Made by a program: the position numbers and the translations under genes. A stretch of 64,000 bases of DNA from a bacterium (GTDB taxonomy: Bacteria > Oederibacteriota > JAAXVQ01 > JAUVAV01). The stretch is taken from NCBI GenBank assembly GCA_021108215.1, contig JAIORK010000032.1, positions 124,001 through 188,000 on the forward strand, read 5' to 3'. The first letter of the stretch is position 1. The number at the start of each line of letters is the position of its first letter. Shown in pieces: positions 43,962-52,964 of the stretch. The notes under the pieces were generated by a model. It saw only the letters and a program-made list of their open reading frames with translations. It did no database searches and was not told where the DNA came from.

Positions 43962-44927
43962 ATGAAACGGTTATCAGTCTTGCTGGCTTGTTTACTTGTG
44001 TCAGGTTGTGCATCCCTCTCGGTTCAGACAGCAACGTTTGATTTGGCGCAGGGTGAATTGCTGGTGGAGTATCAAGGCAGTATTGGACGCTCGGGTAGCG
44101 GTCATGCTCAATTTCTCCAGCCGCACGGGATCATAGCACATCAAGCAGGAAACCTGGGATACCTCTTTGTAGCGGATACCGGGAATCAACGCATCCAGGT
44201 GTTGGGCACAGACGGTACCTTTCGGTTTGAGTTTGGCCGTTTTGGGATTGATCCGGGCAGGTTCAATGATCCCATGGGACTGGCGTTTGACGGCACCAGG
44301 TTGTATATCTCCGATCAAAAAAATCACCGTATTCAGCAATTTGATTGGCAGGGAAATTATATTACTGCATTTGGCTCGCAAGGCAGCGGCAAGCAGGAAA
44401 TGCATCGCCCCCATGGGGTGGCCGTTGACAGCTTGGGGTATTTATATATTGCTGATACAGAAAACGACCGGGTGCTTAAGGTTGATGCCCAGGGCAATCA
44501 GATTAAAATAATCGGCGGATTTGGGACCGGACCGGGATTTATGCTGCGTCCCTCAGCAGTAATTGCTGAGCCGGGCGGCCGGGTGCTGGTGCTGGATGCA
44601 CGCAATCATAGAGTACAACGGTTTACGGAAGAGGGCGATTTCCTGAGTATGTTTGGAAGTCCGGGCAAAGCGGTCGGCCAATTACGGGAACCGCAAAGTA
44701 TGGCGCGTTCTAAAGACGGCTTGCTCTTTATTGCCGATACCGGCAATAACCGGATTACCGTTTTTGATACGCAGGGCAAGTGGGTGCGTGAGATTACCGC
44801 CCCTGCCATGAAATCACCAAGCGGGCTGGCCGTCGGCCAGGACAATATGCTTTATGTGGCTGATACTGGCAATGACAGGATATTGAAATACAAGATTACA
44901 AGGATAAAAACGATAATGAAAAAATAG
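43962..44927 (+). CDS. NHL-repeat lipoprotein
   Basis: A 321-residue lipoprotein from ATG 43962 after GAGGTGG (43952-43958). The lipobox is LLVSGC. Six NHL-type repeats form a probable six-bladed propeller: FVADTGNQRIQVLG, YISDQKNHRIQQFD, YIADTENDRVLKVD, VLDARNHRVQRFT, FIADTGNNRITVFD and YVADTGNDRILKYK. Its ligand is unknown. The last residues, ITRIKTIMKK, are encoded by a decayed repeat-like sequence (GATTACAAGGATAAAAACG). It lies between two CCACGGAG hairpins. Confidence 0.85.
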   Translation: MKRLSVLLACLLVSGCASLSVQTATFDLAQGELLVEYQGSIGRSGSGHAQFLQPHGIIAHQAGNLGYLFVADTGNQRIQVLGTDGTFRFEFGRFGIDPGRFNDPMGLAFDGTRLYISDQKNHRIQQFDWQGNYITAFGSQGSGKQEMHRPHGVAVDSLGYLYIADTENDRVLKVDAQGNQIKIIGGFGTGPGFMLRPSAVIAEPGGRVLVLDARNHRVQRFTEEGDFLSMFGSPGKAVGQLREPQSMARSKDGLLFIADTGNNRITVFDTQGKWVREITAPAMKSPSGLAVGQDNMLYVADTGNDRILKYKITRIKTIMKK

Positions 44928-44936
44928 AGTTTTTTT

Positions 44937-45109
44937 ACCACGGAGGCGCGGAGAACACGGAGAAAAAAACTTTTTAGGGTAAATACTTAAAGACTTTAAA
45001 GGCTTTTAAAGTTTTTAAAACCTTTAAAGCTTTTTAAAGCTTTAAACCCTATTTGTTTTTCATATTTTTATTTTAAAAGATTTCTCCGTGAGCTCCGTGC
45101 CTCCGTGGT
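44937..45109. repeat. Long hairpin: CCACGGAG-type inverted repeat, 115-base loop
   Basis: Bases 44937-44965 and 45081-45109 are complementary at 26 of 29 positions. The loop is itself an imperfect inverted repeat built on TTTAAAG units (GACTTTAAAGGCTTTTAAAG against its complement). There is no coding sequence, although a frame starting at 45088 reads from the right arm into the next gene. Confidence 0.85.
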
Positions 45110-45150
45110 GGGAAGCCTTTGAATTATATATTTTAATGAATTGGGAACAA

Positions 45151-48100
45151 ATGATGAAAAAAGCAATATTAATCACATTTTGTGTATTATGTTTTCCTGT
45201 GCTTTCCCATGCCGTGGCCCTGCCCGGTGATCCGGCATTGCTGGAACCTATGGGCACCACGCCGGTGGCGCAGACGCAGGAGAAAGTACTCTTCGCCTAT
45301 ACCATCCGGCCCGGCGACACGCTCTGGGATATTGCCAAGTGGGTATTGAAAGATCCTTTCCAGTGGCCTGAGATGCTTAAATATAATTATATTGAAAATC
45401 CTGATCTTATTTATCCAGGTGACCGTTTGATTGTTCCCAGTCCGGATGTTTTGGAACAAGTGCGTCAGGCACGGGATGTGCGGGAAATTGCCGCCATCCG
45501 GAAAGCTGCTGAGTCAGGTGCGCGGGTTGAGGAGCTTCAGCCCCTGCCGGAAGGCTTGAGCCGTAGTTTGAGTCCAACCGCGAGTGAATTGGTTCGCGTG
45601 CCATTGTATGAAACCAAAGAGGAAGATGACGAACGATCATCTGATTTAAAACTATCAGGTCGAAAAAACATCACTTTGGAATGTCGTGAATACAAGGGCG
45701 GAACATCACCAAATTATTTTTCATCCGGCTATACACGGCGAGAGTCGTTGAACCTGACGCTTTCCGGTCAGATCATGAAAACCATTAAGGTGGAAGGGGA
45801 GTTTTATCAATCCGACCAAAGTCTGGAAAACACCTATATGCTTAAACTCTCGACCGATCGGATGGAATTGTTGCTGGGTGATTTTTCCGCAACCCTGCCG
45901 GATACGGAATTTGTTCTGGAGAACCGGAATATTTCGGGTGGGCGTTTCACTGCTGATTTTGCGTCCAGCGGTGGCATCGCGATTGTAGGCGCGTCCAAAG
46001 GGATTGACAGGTATGAAAAATTTTATGGTGATCGGACACAAGGACCGTATTATCTGGCCAACGCTCCGGTGGTTTTCGGATCGGAAATGATTATGCTCAA
46101 CAAAAATAAGCTTATACGCGGTACGGAGTATGAATTTGATTATTTTTCCGGAAGAATAATATTTTTGAAACAGGTTGTGGATGATGTGACGCTGGTGGAA
46201 GTGATTTATGAATCACGCCAGACAATTTATCCGCGAAGTTTGTATGCCGCTCGTTTATGGAGCAAACCGTTTTCATGGTTACGCTTGGCAGGTTCAATGG
46301 TGCGAGAGGAAGATCCCGAAGAAGCGGGTGTTGTTGATGTCGGCGTGGGCAACACACTGACCCCGATCGGGCATTGGGTGCTGGGGACGGATGTACAATC
46401 CGAAATTCCGGGATTCGGAAAAGTGAGCGGGGAGTTTGCGTTTAGCCGGTATCAGGCAAACCGGCTGGTGTCTGACAAAACCGAAGGGCAGGCACTCAAG
46501 GCGGCGGCCACCGGCAGCATCGGTCCGGTGGGGATGAAAGGTTATTATCGCAGGACTTCACCGGAGTTCATGCGGGTCGGCGGCTCAGAGCAAGGCAGCG
46601 ACCTGCTCAATTACGGGGGCAGCACAGATTTTAAAACCGGCGGTCCCTACACCCTGGCCGGTGCGTATGATTATAAAGAAGTACTGCAAAATGGTATTTG
46701 TGAACTGACCCAACAGAGCAGTGTCCAGGCCAGGGTGTTTCCCCAAGCATGGCCCTCATTGGGATATGAATATTTTTTTCTGGATGAACAAAATGATGCG
46801 CAGGAAAGCAGCCGGAAACTGGACCATGAAACCATCCGGCATACCGGGATCGTGGGTGTGGAGCAGGATTATTATGCAGCTTCAATTCGCGGTGAGCAGG
46901 AAAAGCGTGAAGGAAAATTGGCGGATCGGAATTCAGCACAAACCCGGCGTTTGGAAATTTCCGCCAATTCAAAAAATCTCAGTTGGTTGACCATGAGCGG
47001 CTTGTTTAATTATCAGAGAGTAGATGCATCCGGTGATAGTCTGGCAGCATTGGAAGATTACGCAGTCACCAAAGTTAAGGTCAATGGTGCTTTCAAGCCT
47101 TCGGAGCGTTACTCACTGACCCTGGCCAATGAATGGGTCTGGGATGAGGCATACGGATCGACCCGGACGCTGGACACGAAACTTAATCTTCGGCCGATTG
47201 ACACCATCCGGCTGGATGCGGATTACACCTGGGAAACACTCCAGAGTTTGGTCGGAAGTGTTTATCAGCCGGTTTATACGCAGACCGCTTCCGGGCAATT
47301 GGAAATAACCCCCTGGCAGCCGCTTTCCGTGCGGCTCTCACCCAGCCTGCGCTGGACCGGTCTGGCGCAAGGCGGCGGACTGTTGAATAAAACCCGGACT
47401 GATTTGGGAACTGTGAAATGGGCGCAAATGGCCCAACTTACGCATGAACTGGAAGGCAAGCGCGAGCTGTATATTCTGACTGACAGCACAGACCCGGGGC
47501 TGCGTTTCCAGACGGAGCAGGAGACCCGCAAAGCTGCCTATGCAGCCAGGATTGTTTTTTCCAATGCCTTGTCCGGGGATGCCAAAGCATCGTATGAACA
47601 GTTTCAAAAACAGAATTACAATTCATCTTTTCTGGAGTATGACCGGTTACAGGGTAGGGAACGCGACTTTAGTCTGGGCCTGCACTCCTCAGTGCAGGCG
47701 GTTTGGCGGATGGATGGTAGCTATACGCTCACCTTACGTGATCAGGACGGCACCAGTGCCGAGTCAGTCACCCGGACAGCGTATGCCATTTCTGAGACCA
47801 GTCAGACGACCCAGTCCTATGACCTGCTTAATTCCTACGGTTCCTTGCATACGCGTCAGGACACGGCAGACGGCAAAGTCACCTATCAATGGAACGAAAT
47901 TGTTTCCAGTTATCTCGAAGGATTGTACAGTCGCAACGAGGACCAAACCGGTCGGGAACCCATCATTCATACCGCTTCTGTGGGTGCAGGACTGGTCCTG
48001 CGCTGGACCAGGTTCCGCGCTGAAGCAGTTGCCAAACTGGCCGAATCTTGGGGCGGCGCAGATACGCATCAGGAAGACTACACCCTGACGCTGAATTATA

Positions 48101-48207
48101 ATCCTGTCAAACTGCTCGCTCTGAGCCTGCGCGGCAAACACGGCCTGACCCGCGATCCGGATACCCGTGCCACCGAAGTCACCATGAATTGTAGTGTGCA
48201 GTTTTAA
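45151..48207 (+). CDS. LysM-domain outer-membrane barrel protein
   Basis: A 1,018-residue exported protein from ATG 45151 (or 45154, GGGA at 45143); the upstream ATG 45088 lies in a repeat arm. The signal peptide ends near LSHAVA. A LysM domain spans about residues 48-100 (YTIRPGDTLWDIAKW; NPDLIYPGDRLIVPS). The large remainder is rich in alternating strands, with motifs such as LLLGDFSATLPDTEF and YEFDYFSGRIIFLK, and ends NCSVQF with a terminal Phe as in outer-membrane barrels. The domain order suggests a large barrel tethered to murein by LysM. Substrate or role unknown. Confidence 0.7.
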   Translation: MMKKAILITFCVLCFPVLSHAVALPGDPALLEPMGTTPVAQTQEKVLFAYTIRPGDTLWDIAKWVLKDPFQWPEMLKYNYIENPDLIYPGDRLIVPSPDVLEQVRQARDVREIAAIRKAAESGARVEELQPLPEGLSRSLSPTASELVRVPLYETKEEDDERSSDLKLSGRKNITLECREYKGGTSPNYFSSGYTRRESLNLTLSGQIMKTIKVEGEFYQSDQSLENTYMLKLSTDRMELLLGDFSATLPDTEFVLENRNISGGRFTADFASSGGIAIVGASKGIDRYEKFYGDRTQGPYYLANAPVVFGSEMIMLNKNKLIRGTEYEFDYFSGRIIFLKQVVDDVTLVEVIYESRQTIYPRSLYAARLWSKPFSWLRLAGSMVREEDPEEAGVVDVGVGNTLTPIGHWVLGTDVQSEIPGFGKVSGEFAFSRYQANRLVSDKTEGQALKAAATGSIGPVGMKGYYRRTSPEFMRVGGSEQGSDLLNYGGSTDFKTGGPYTLAGAYDYKEVLQNGICELTQQSSVQARVFPQAWPSLGYEYFFLDEQNDAQESSRKLDHETIRHTGIVGVEQDYYAASIRGEQEKREGKLADRNSAQTRRLEISANSKNLSWLTMSGLFNYQRVDASGDSLAALEDYAVTKVKVNGAFKPSERYSLTLANEWVWDEAYGSTRTLDTKLNLRPIDTIRLDADYTWETLQSLVGSVYQPVYTQTASGQLEITPWQPLSVRLSPSLRWTGLAQGGGLLNKTRTDLGTVKWAQMAQLTHELEGKRELYILTDSTDPGLRFQTEQETRKAAYAARIVFSNALSGDAKASYEQFQKQNYNSSFLEYDRLQGRERDFSLGLHSSVQAVWRMDGSYTLTLRDQDGTSAESVTRTAYAISETSQTTQSYDLLNSYGSLHTRQDTADGKVTYQWNEIVSSYLEGLYSRNEDQTGREPIIHTASVGAGLVLRWTRFRAEAVAKLAESWGGADTHQEDYTLTLNYNPVKLLALSLRGKHGLTRDPDTRATEVTMNCSVQF

Positions 48208-48405
48208 AGTCAGAGTTAGAGGATGTATTCCAAATAACTAAAAAATATATATATTGGCATAATCGTATTACTTTATCCACGCCGCATATACTATTTTATT
48301 GAAATAAGCCTACATATTATATAGTATTATCCAGTAACAGGATGGATACTGACAGTATGGGTTGTTTTAAATGATTTTTAAAGAATTGTGAAGGGGGATA
48401 GGGTC

Positions 48406-48573
48406 ATGAAAGATCATTCTCAAGCCGGATGGTTCTATTTTACAGGATTTATTGGTGCAATGGTCTATTTTATTGGACAGGCAGATGGATTTTGGCCCTC
48501 TGTTCTGGGAATTGTAAAGGCAGCTATATGGCCGGCCTTCCTCATTTATAAAGTATTTCTTTACATCTCCTGA
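48406..48573 (+). CDS. Small membrane protein, unknown function
   Basis: A 55-residue protein from ATG 48406 after AGGGGG (about 48391-48396). It contains two hydrophobic segments (FYFTGFIGAMVYFIG and SVLGIVKAAIWPAFLIYKVF) around the short loop QADGFWP. The pattern VKAAIWPAFLIYK resembles small integral membrane proteins I have seen in other bacteria, but I cannot name a family. The 198 bases upstream are AT-rich with no clear promoter. Confidence 0.65.
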   Translation: MKDHSQAGWFYFTGFIGAMVYFIGQADGFWPSVLGIVKAAIWPAFLIYKVFLYIS

Positions 48574-48595
48574 TCAAAAAAGAATTTTTCCTAGG

Positions 48596-48624
48596 TTGAC
48601 AATCTCGAAAGCCTCTCGTATATT
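48596..48624 (+). promoter_or_regulatory. Consensus sigma-70 promoter for the TCA cluster
   Basis: TTGACA at 48596-48601, 17-base spacer, TATATT at 48619-48624. It lies 59 bases before the Re-citrate synthase gene. Transcription would start about 48631, inside the hairpin of the next feature. Confidence 0.85.
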
Positions 48625-48626
48625 GG

Positions 48627-48655
48627 AGCACCTTTAAAAAAGGTGCTGTTTTTTT
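48627..48655 (+). terminator. Terminator-like hairpin at the promoter's start site
   Basis: AGCACCTT (48627-48634) pairs with AAGGTGCT (48640-48647), followed by G and seven T. It may end transcripts of the 48406 gene, or form the first bases of the promoter's own transcript. Confidence 0.75.
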
Positions 48656-48682
48656 GTATGTTTTATTTATTAGGAGGCAAAA

Positions 48683-50074
48683 ATGCTTAAATTTGACAAA
48701 CATCGTAGGACTCTCATGCGCGAGGAATACCATTATGAGTTGCAGGAAGTCCAGGAACCAAATCTTTACCGGGACATCTATACCTATGAGATGCCGCCGT
48801 TAATGTGTTTTAATCATCGGGTTTCACCGCTGATGCCGGCTGAGGATATCTGGATCACGGATACAACGTTTCGTGACGGCCAGCAGGCCATGCCGCCATT
48901 TAGCGTAGAGCAGATCGTGAAGCTTTTTGAGCTGGAGCACAAGCTTGCCGGCCCCCACGGTATTATCCGCCAATCGGAGTTTTTTCTTTATACAGATAAG
49001 GATAAGCAGGCGGTTACGAAATGTATGGAAAAAGGCTATGAGTTCCCGGAGGTTACCGGTTGGATCCGGGCGAAAAAAGAAGATTTAAAATTGGTCAAGG
49101 AAATGGGGCTGCAAGAAACCGGTATTTTGACCTCAGCCTCGGATTACCATATTTTTAACAAACTGAAGAAAACCCGGAAACAAGCCATGGAAGGGTACTT
49201 GGATATCGTCCGGTCCGCCCTGGAAATGGGCGTTATCCCGCGCTGTCACTTTGAAGATATTACCCGGGCTGATTTCTACGGTTTTGTCATCCCTTTTGCT
49301 CAGGAATTGATGCGTCTTTCCCGTGAATCAGGCATTCCGGTGAAGATCCGCGCCTGCGATACACTGGGTTATGGTGTTAGTGTTCCGGGTGTCATGCTGC
49401 CGAGAAATGTCAATGGGATTATCTATGGACTGAACAAATATGCCGGTGTTCCGTCTGAATTGCTGGAATGGCACGGTCATAATGACTTTTACCGGGCGCT
49501 TTCCAATTCTACCGCAGCGTGGCTCTACGGCTGCTCAGCTGTCAACGGGACGTTGCTGGGGATTGGCGAACGAACCGGCAATACTCCGATTGAGGCGCTG
49601 CTGATTGAATATATCGGTCTGCGCGGCAGTATGGAAGATATTGATACTTCGGTGATCACGGAAGTGGCGGAGTATTTTGAGAAAGAAATGGGGTACAAAG
49701 TTCCGGCCAATCAGCCCTTGGTGGGTGCGAATTTTAATGTGACCCGCGCAGGAATTCATGCCGATGGTTTGCTGAAGGACCAGGAAATTTATAATATTTT
49801 TGATACAGAAAAGGTGCTCAACCGCCCGGTGGATATCGGTATTACGGATAAATCCGGCGTGGCGGGAATTGCTTACTGGGTGAATGCGCGCCTGAAAATC
49901 CCGGAAAAAGTTAAGATCCAGAAAAATGATTCCGGCGTTATGGCGATCAAAGAATGGGTGGATGCGGAATATGAGAACGGACGCATCACAGGTATTTCAG
50001 ATGATGAAATGTGGGACCAGGCACGTATCCATTTTTCCGAATGGGTCGGTTATTTACATCATGAAAGAGGGTAG
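48683..50074 (+). CDS. Probable Re-type citrate synthase (2-isopropylmalate synthase family)
   Basis: A 463-residue acyltransferase of the HMGL/2-isopropylmalate synthase family, ATG after AGGAGG. Motifs: DTTFRDGQQAM (metal and catalytic Arg-Asp-Gly), GHNDFY, GERTGNTPIE and HADGLLKD. Re-citrate synthase of anaerobes belongs to this family and condenses oxaloacetate with acetyl-CoA. The call rests on context: the next genes are isocitrate dehydrogenase, malate dehydrogenase, fumarase and aconitase, no ordinary citrate synthase is present, and no leucine or lysine biosynthetic genes are nearby. Homocitrate or isopropylmalate synthase remain possible from sequence alone. Confidence 0.75.
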   Translation: MLKFDKHRRTLMREEYHYELQEVQEPNLYRDIYTYEMPPLMCFNHRVSPLMPAEDIWITDTTFRDGQQAMPPFSVEQIVKLFELEHKLAGPHGIIRQSEFFLYTDKDKQAVTKCMEKGYEFPEVTGWIRAKKEDLKLVKEMGLQETGILTSASDYHIFNKLKKTRKQAMEGYLDIVRSALEMGVIPRCHFEDITRADFYGFVIPFAQELMRLSRESGIPVKIRACDTLGYGVSVPGVMLPRNVNGIIYGLNKYAGVPSELLEWHGHNDFYRALSNSTAAWLYGCSAVNGTLLGIGERTGNTPIEALLIEYIGLRGSMEDIDTSVITEVAEYFEKEMGYKVPANQPLVGANFNVTRAGIHADGLLKDQEIYNIFDTEKVLNRPVDIGITDKSGVAGIAYWVNARLKIPEKVKIQKNDSGVMAIKEWVDAEYENGRITGISDDEMWDQARIHFSEWVGYLHHERG

Positions 50075-50077
50075 GGT

Positions 50078-51322
50078 ATGACGACATTGAATTATGCACC
50101 ACCTGCCACTGGCAGTAAGATTGAATGGAAGGAAAACCAGCTGGTTGTACCGGACAAGCCGATTATTCCGTTTATAGAGGGTGATGGCATCGGTCCGGAT
50201 ATTTGGGCGGCAACCCGGAAGGTCCTGGATGCGGCGGTGGCCAAGGCCTATCACGGCAGCAAGGAAATTCAGTGGATGGAAATTTTGTGCGGGGAAAAGG
50301 CGGTCACCCAGGGTGTCTCAGCCTTGCCGGACGAAACCTTAGCAGCGATTCAAGCGTACCGGGTTGCCATCAAGGGACCCTTGACCACGCCGGTAGGCGG
50401 CGGGTTTCGTTCTTTGAATGTTAGTCTGCGCCAGTTGCTGGACCTGTATGCCTGTGTCCGCCCGGTACGGTATTACGGCGGCACACCGGCGCCGGTGAAA
50501 CATCCGGAGAAGCTTGATGTGGTTATCTTCCGTGAAAACACAGAAGATGTTTATGCGGGTATTGAGTGGGCTTCGGGCAGTGTTGAGGCTAAAAAATTGG
50601 CGGCTTTCATTACAGAAGAATTAAAGATGCCGGTCAATAGCGAAGCCGGTATTGGCATCAAACCCATGACTCGTGTTAATACTCATCGGATTGTGAGCGC
50701 GGCCATCCGTCATGCGATTGAACACAATTGTCCCAGCGTAACCCTGGTGCATAAAGGAAATATTATGAAATACACTGAGGGCGCTTTTCGTGATTGGGGT
50801 TATGAGGTCGCGCAGCTGAATTTTTCCGAGCAGACCGTGAGTGAAAAAGATCTCTGGGAAAAATATGACGGTAAGATGCCCGCCGGCAAGGTTTTGATTA
50901 AGGACCGGATTGCGGATGCCATGTTTCAGCAGGTACTCTTGCGCCCGGATGAATATTCAGTGCTGGCAACGCCGAATCTTAATGGTGATTATATCTCCGA
51001 TGCATGTGCCGCTCAGGTGGGTGGATTGGGGATCGCACCCGGTGCGAATATCGGCGATGGGGTTGCACTGTTTGAGGCTACGCACGGTACAGCGCCCAAG
51101 TATGCCGGTCAGGACAAGGTCAATCCCGGATCATTGATTTTATCCGGGGTCATGATGGTCGAGTATTTGGGATGGCAGGAAGCTGCGGATGCGATTAAGG
51201 TCGCGCTGGAAAAAACTATTTTGAGTAAAATCGTAACCTATGATTTGGCCCGTCAGTTGGACAATGCCCGGGAAGTCAAATGCAGCCAATTTGCCCAGGC
51301 GATCACTGAAAATTTGGTATAA
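50078..51322 (+). CDS. icd: NADP-type isocitrate dehydrogenase
   Basis: Cytoplasmic, 414 residues, oxidises isocitrate to 2-oxoglutarate. Substrate-site motif [19 protein letters not shown], then [14 protein letters not shown]. The cofactor loop [17 protein letters not shown] carries the Lys-Tyr pair of NADP-dependent bacterial enzymes. It starts 3 bases after the citrate synthase stop, so the two are probably one transcript that ends at the terminator after 51322. With the upstream gene and aconitase it makes the oxidative branch toward glutamate. Confidence 0.95.
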   Translation: MTTLNYAPPATGSKIEWKENQLVVPDKPIIPFIEGDGIGPDIWAATRKVLDAAVAKAYHGSKEIQWMEILCGEKAVTQGVSALPDETLAAIQAYRVAIKGPLTTPVGGGFRSLNVSLRQLLDLYACVRPVRYYGGTPAPVKHPEKLDVVIFRENTEDVYAGIEWASGSVEAKKLAAFITEELKMPVNSEAGIGIKPMTRVNTHRIVSAAIRHAIEHNCPSVTLVHKGNIMKYTEGAFRDWGYEVAQLNFSEQTVSEKDLWEKYDGKMPAGKVLIKDRIADAMFQQVLLRPDEYSVLATPNLNGDYISDACAAQVGGLGIAPGANIGDGVALFEATHGTAPKYAGQDKVNPGSLILSGVMMVEYLGWQEAADAIKVALEKTILSKIVTYDLARQLDNAREVKCSQFAQAITENLV

Positions 51323-51333
51323 GCGGTTTTTTG

Positions 51334-51377
51334 CCGGCAGCAAAGGCTGAAGGGCCGTTGCTGCCGGTTTATTTTTA
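51334..51377 (+). terminator. Rho-independent terminator after icd
   Basis: CCGGCAGCAA (51334-51343) pairs with TTGCTGCCGG (51358-51367), followed by TTTATTTTTAA. It would end the citrate synthase-icd transcript. Confidence 0.85.
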
Positions 51378-51453
51378 AGCCATAGTTTCTCCATGCAGCC
51401 GGACCATCAAAAAGCAGCCATTGCAATCGGGTTGTCAGTAAAGGATTATGAAA

Positions 51454-51708
51454 ATGAAGAATAAAAAAACCAACCAACCGGCAGCCAAACAAGCAGTGCT
51501 GCGGGATAAAAAAACCGCAAAAAAGATCCGGGATAAGTTTAATTCACTGGAAATGACGATCGGCGGCCTGCAACAGGAACTTCAGGAAACACTGACGTAT
51601 ATGGAATTGCGGCTGGAAAACCTGGAACTGTATGTCGCCGAGATACAGGCGGAACTCAATAAACACTCGAAATCCCGTGACGTGAATTCACGTTTATATT
51701 ATCATTGA
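51454..51708 (+). CDS. Small coiled-coil protein, unknown function
   Basis: An 84-residue soluble protein. ATG 51454 has AAGGA (51441-51445) at 8 bases; ATG 51448 is too close. The N-terminal 30 residues are Lys-rich (KNKKTNQPAAKQAV). The middle (about 30-70) is a regular coiled coil with LQQELQETLTYMELRLENLE. It resembles no family I can name and sits between icd and mdh, before the long hairpin. Confidence 0.6.
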   Translation: MKNKKTNQPAAKQAVLRDKKTAKKIRDKFNSLEMTIGGLQQELQETLTYMELRLENLELYVAEIQAELNKHSKSRDVNSRLYYH

Positions 51709-51759
51709 ATCAAGTTTGAAAAACGGTCTTGTCCGAATTAAACTATCCGGAGTTCAATG

Positions 51760-51905
51760 AAATCGTCCGGGGAGGTTGATTTTTACAGGAAAACCGGCAC
51801 GGTGTACACACGCTAGAGCCCGTAATGCCGATTTTGGTCTCGGCTGCCCGACCAGACACTTGGGGTGCGTTTTTTCCTGGAAAAATCAACCTCCCCGGAC
51901 GATTT
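51760..51905. repeat. Long hairpin: 34-bp inverted repeat (one mismatch), 78-base loop
   Basis: Bases 51760-51793 are complementary to 51872-51905 except for one position. Arms begin AAATCGTCCGGGGAGG. The loop has no gene. It lies just before mdh and has nearly the same size and arm length as the hairpins at 5253 and 43794, although the arm sequences differ. Confidence 0.88.
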
Positions 51906-51975
51906 AGCTGCAAGAGCCTGCATTCATTCGGACAGCAGTGTTTGGAAAAGTGAAATGAAAAGGGAGGGTGAAACC

Positions 51976-52926
51976 ATGGCAAGGAATAAAGTGACTGTGA
52001 TTGGCGCCGGTAATGTGGGTGCTTCTGTGGCGCAACAGGTACTGGCCCAACACCTGGGCGATGTGGTCCTGGTGGATATTGCCGAGGGGATTGCCCGGGG
52101 CAAGGCATTGGATATGAACCAATCAGCCCCTATTTTAGGATATCAGGGAAGAGTCGTGGGCACAGGCTGCTATGAAGACACGATTGATTCCGATGTGATT
52201 GTGGTGACGTCCGGTTCGCCGCGTAAACCGGGCATGAGCCGGGATGATTTACTCAAAATTAATTTTGAAATTGTGCATACCGTTACCGGACATGCAGCTT
52301 CCGCTTCGCCGGATGCGGTGATTATTGTGGTGACCAATCCGCTTGATGCCATGACCTATACTGCCTTGAAAACATCACACTTTGAAAAAAAACGGGTGAT
52401 CGGTATGGCCGGCATCCTGGATACCGCCCGCTATCGAACGTTTCTTGCCGAGGCACTCGATGTTTCCAGCCATGTCATTGATGCAATGGTTTTGGGGGGT
52501 CATGGTGATGAAATGGTCCCCTGTATTCCACTGACACGCGTGGCCGGTGCGCCTGTCACCGAGTTATTACCCCAAAATGAATTGGATGCGATTATTCAGC
52601 GGACCCGAGGCGGCGGCGGTGAGATTGTGAAGTTGCTTCAGACCGGGAGCGCCTATTACGCACCGGCAGCATCGGCTGTACGCATGGTCTCAGCAGTGCT
52701 GCATGATGAAAAAGCGATTTTGCCCTGTGCGACATTGTTGGAGGGGGACTATGGCTTTTCGGATCTCGTGCTCGGCGTACCGGTTGTGATTGGACGTGCG
52801 GGGGTTGAGAAAATTGTCAATCTTGCATTGACCCCGGAGGACAAAAAGGCATTGGCCCAATCCGCAGATGCGGTCGCGCCGCTTTGCCGTAAAGTCGATG
52901 CCTGGTTAAAGGAAAAAGCAGCTTAA
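51976..52926 (+). CDS. mdh: Malate dehydrogenase (LDH-like)
   Basis: 316 residues, ATG 51976 after AGGGAGG; the in-frame ATG at 51865 starts inside the hairpin loop and is rejected. Converts malate to oxaloacetate. NAD site VIGAGNVGAS, active-site loop with PRKPGMSRDDLL, TNPLDAMTY, DTARYRTFLAE and the catalytic GGHGDEMVP. The arginines at the start of the loop favour malate over lactate, as does the TCA setting. Confidence 0.95.
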   Translation: MARNKVTVIGAGNVGASVAQQVLAQHLGDVVLVDIAEGIARGKALDMNQSAPILGYQGRVVGTGCYEDTIDSDVIVVTSGSPRKPGMSRDDLLKINFEIVHTVTGHAASASPDAVIIVVTNPLDAMTYTALKTSHFEKKRVIGMAGILDTARYRTFLAEALDVSSHVIDAMVLGGHGDEMVPCIPLTRVAGAPVTELLPQNELDAIIQRTRGGGGEIVKLLQTGSAYYAPAASAVRMVSAVLHDEKAILPCATLLEGDYGFSDLVLGVPVVIGRAGVEKIVNLALTPEDKKALAQSADAVAPLCRKVDAWLKEKAA

Positions 52927-52964
52927 GACAGCACGGTTTATTTTTGATTCGAGGAGGTATGTCT

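Noticed and set aside
48683-50074. Leucine-pathway 2-isopropylmalate synthase
   Set aside because: Family motifs allow it, but no leu genes are nearby and all neighbours are TCA enzymes; kept only as an alternative.
51760-51905. Integron attC site
   Set aside because: The arms are nearly perfect without the R/L box spacing or GTTRRRY ends, and no integrase is present.
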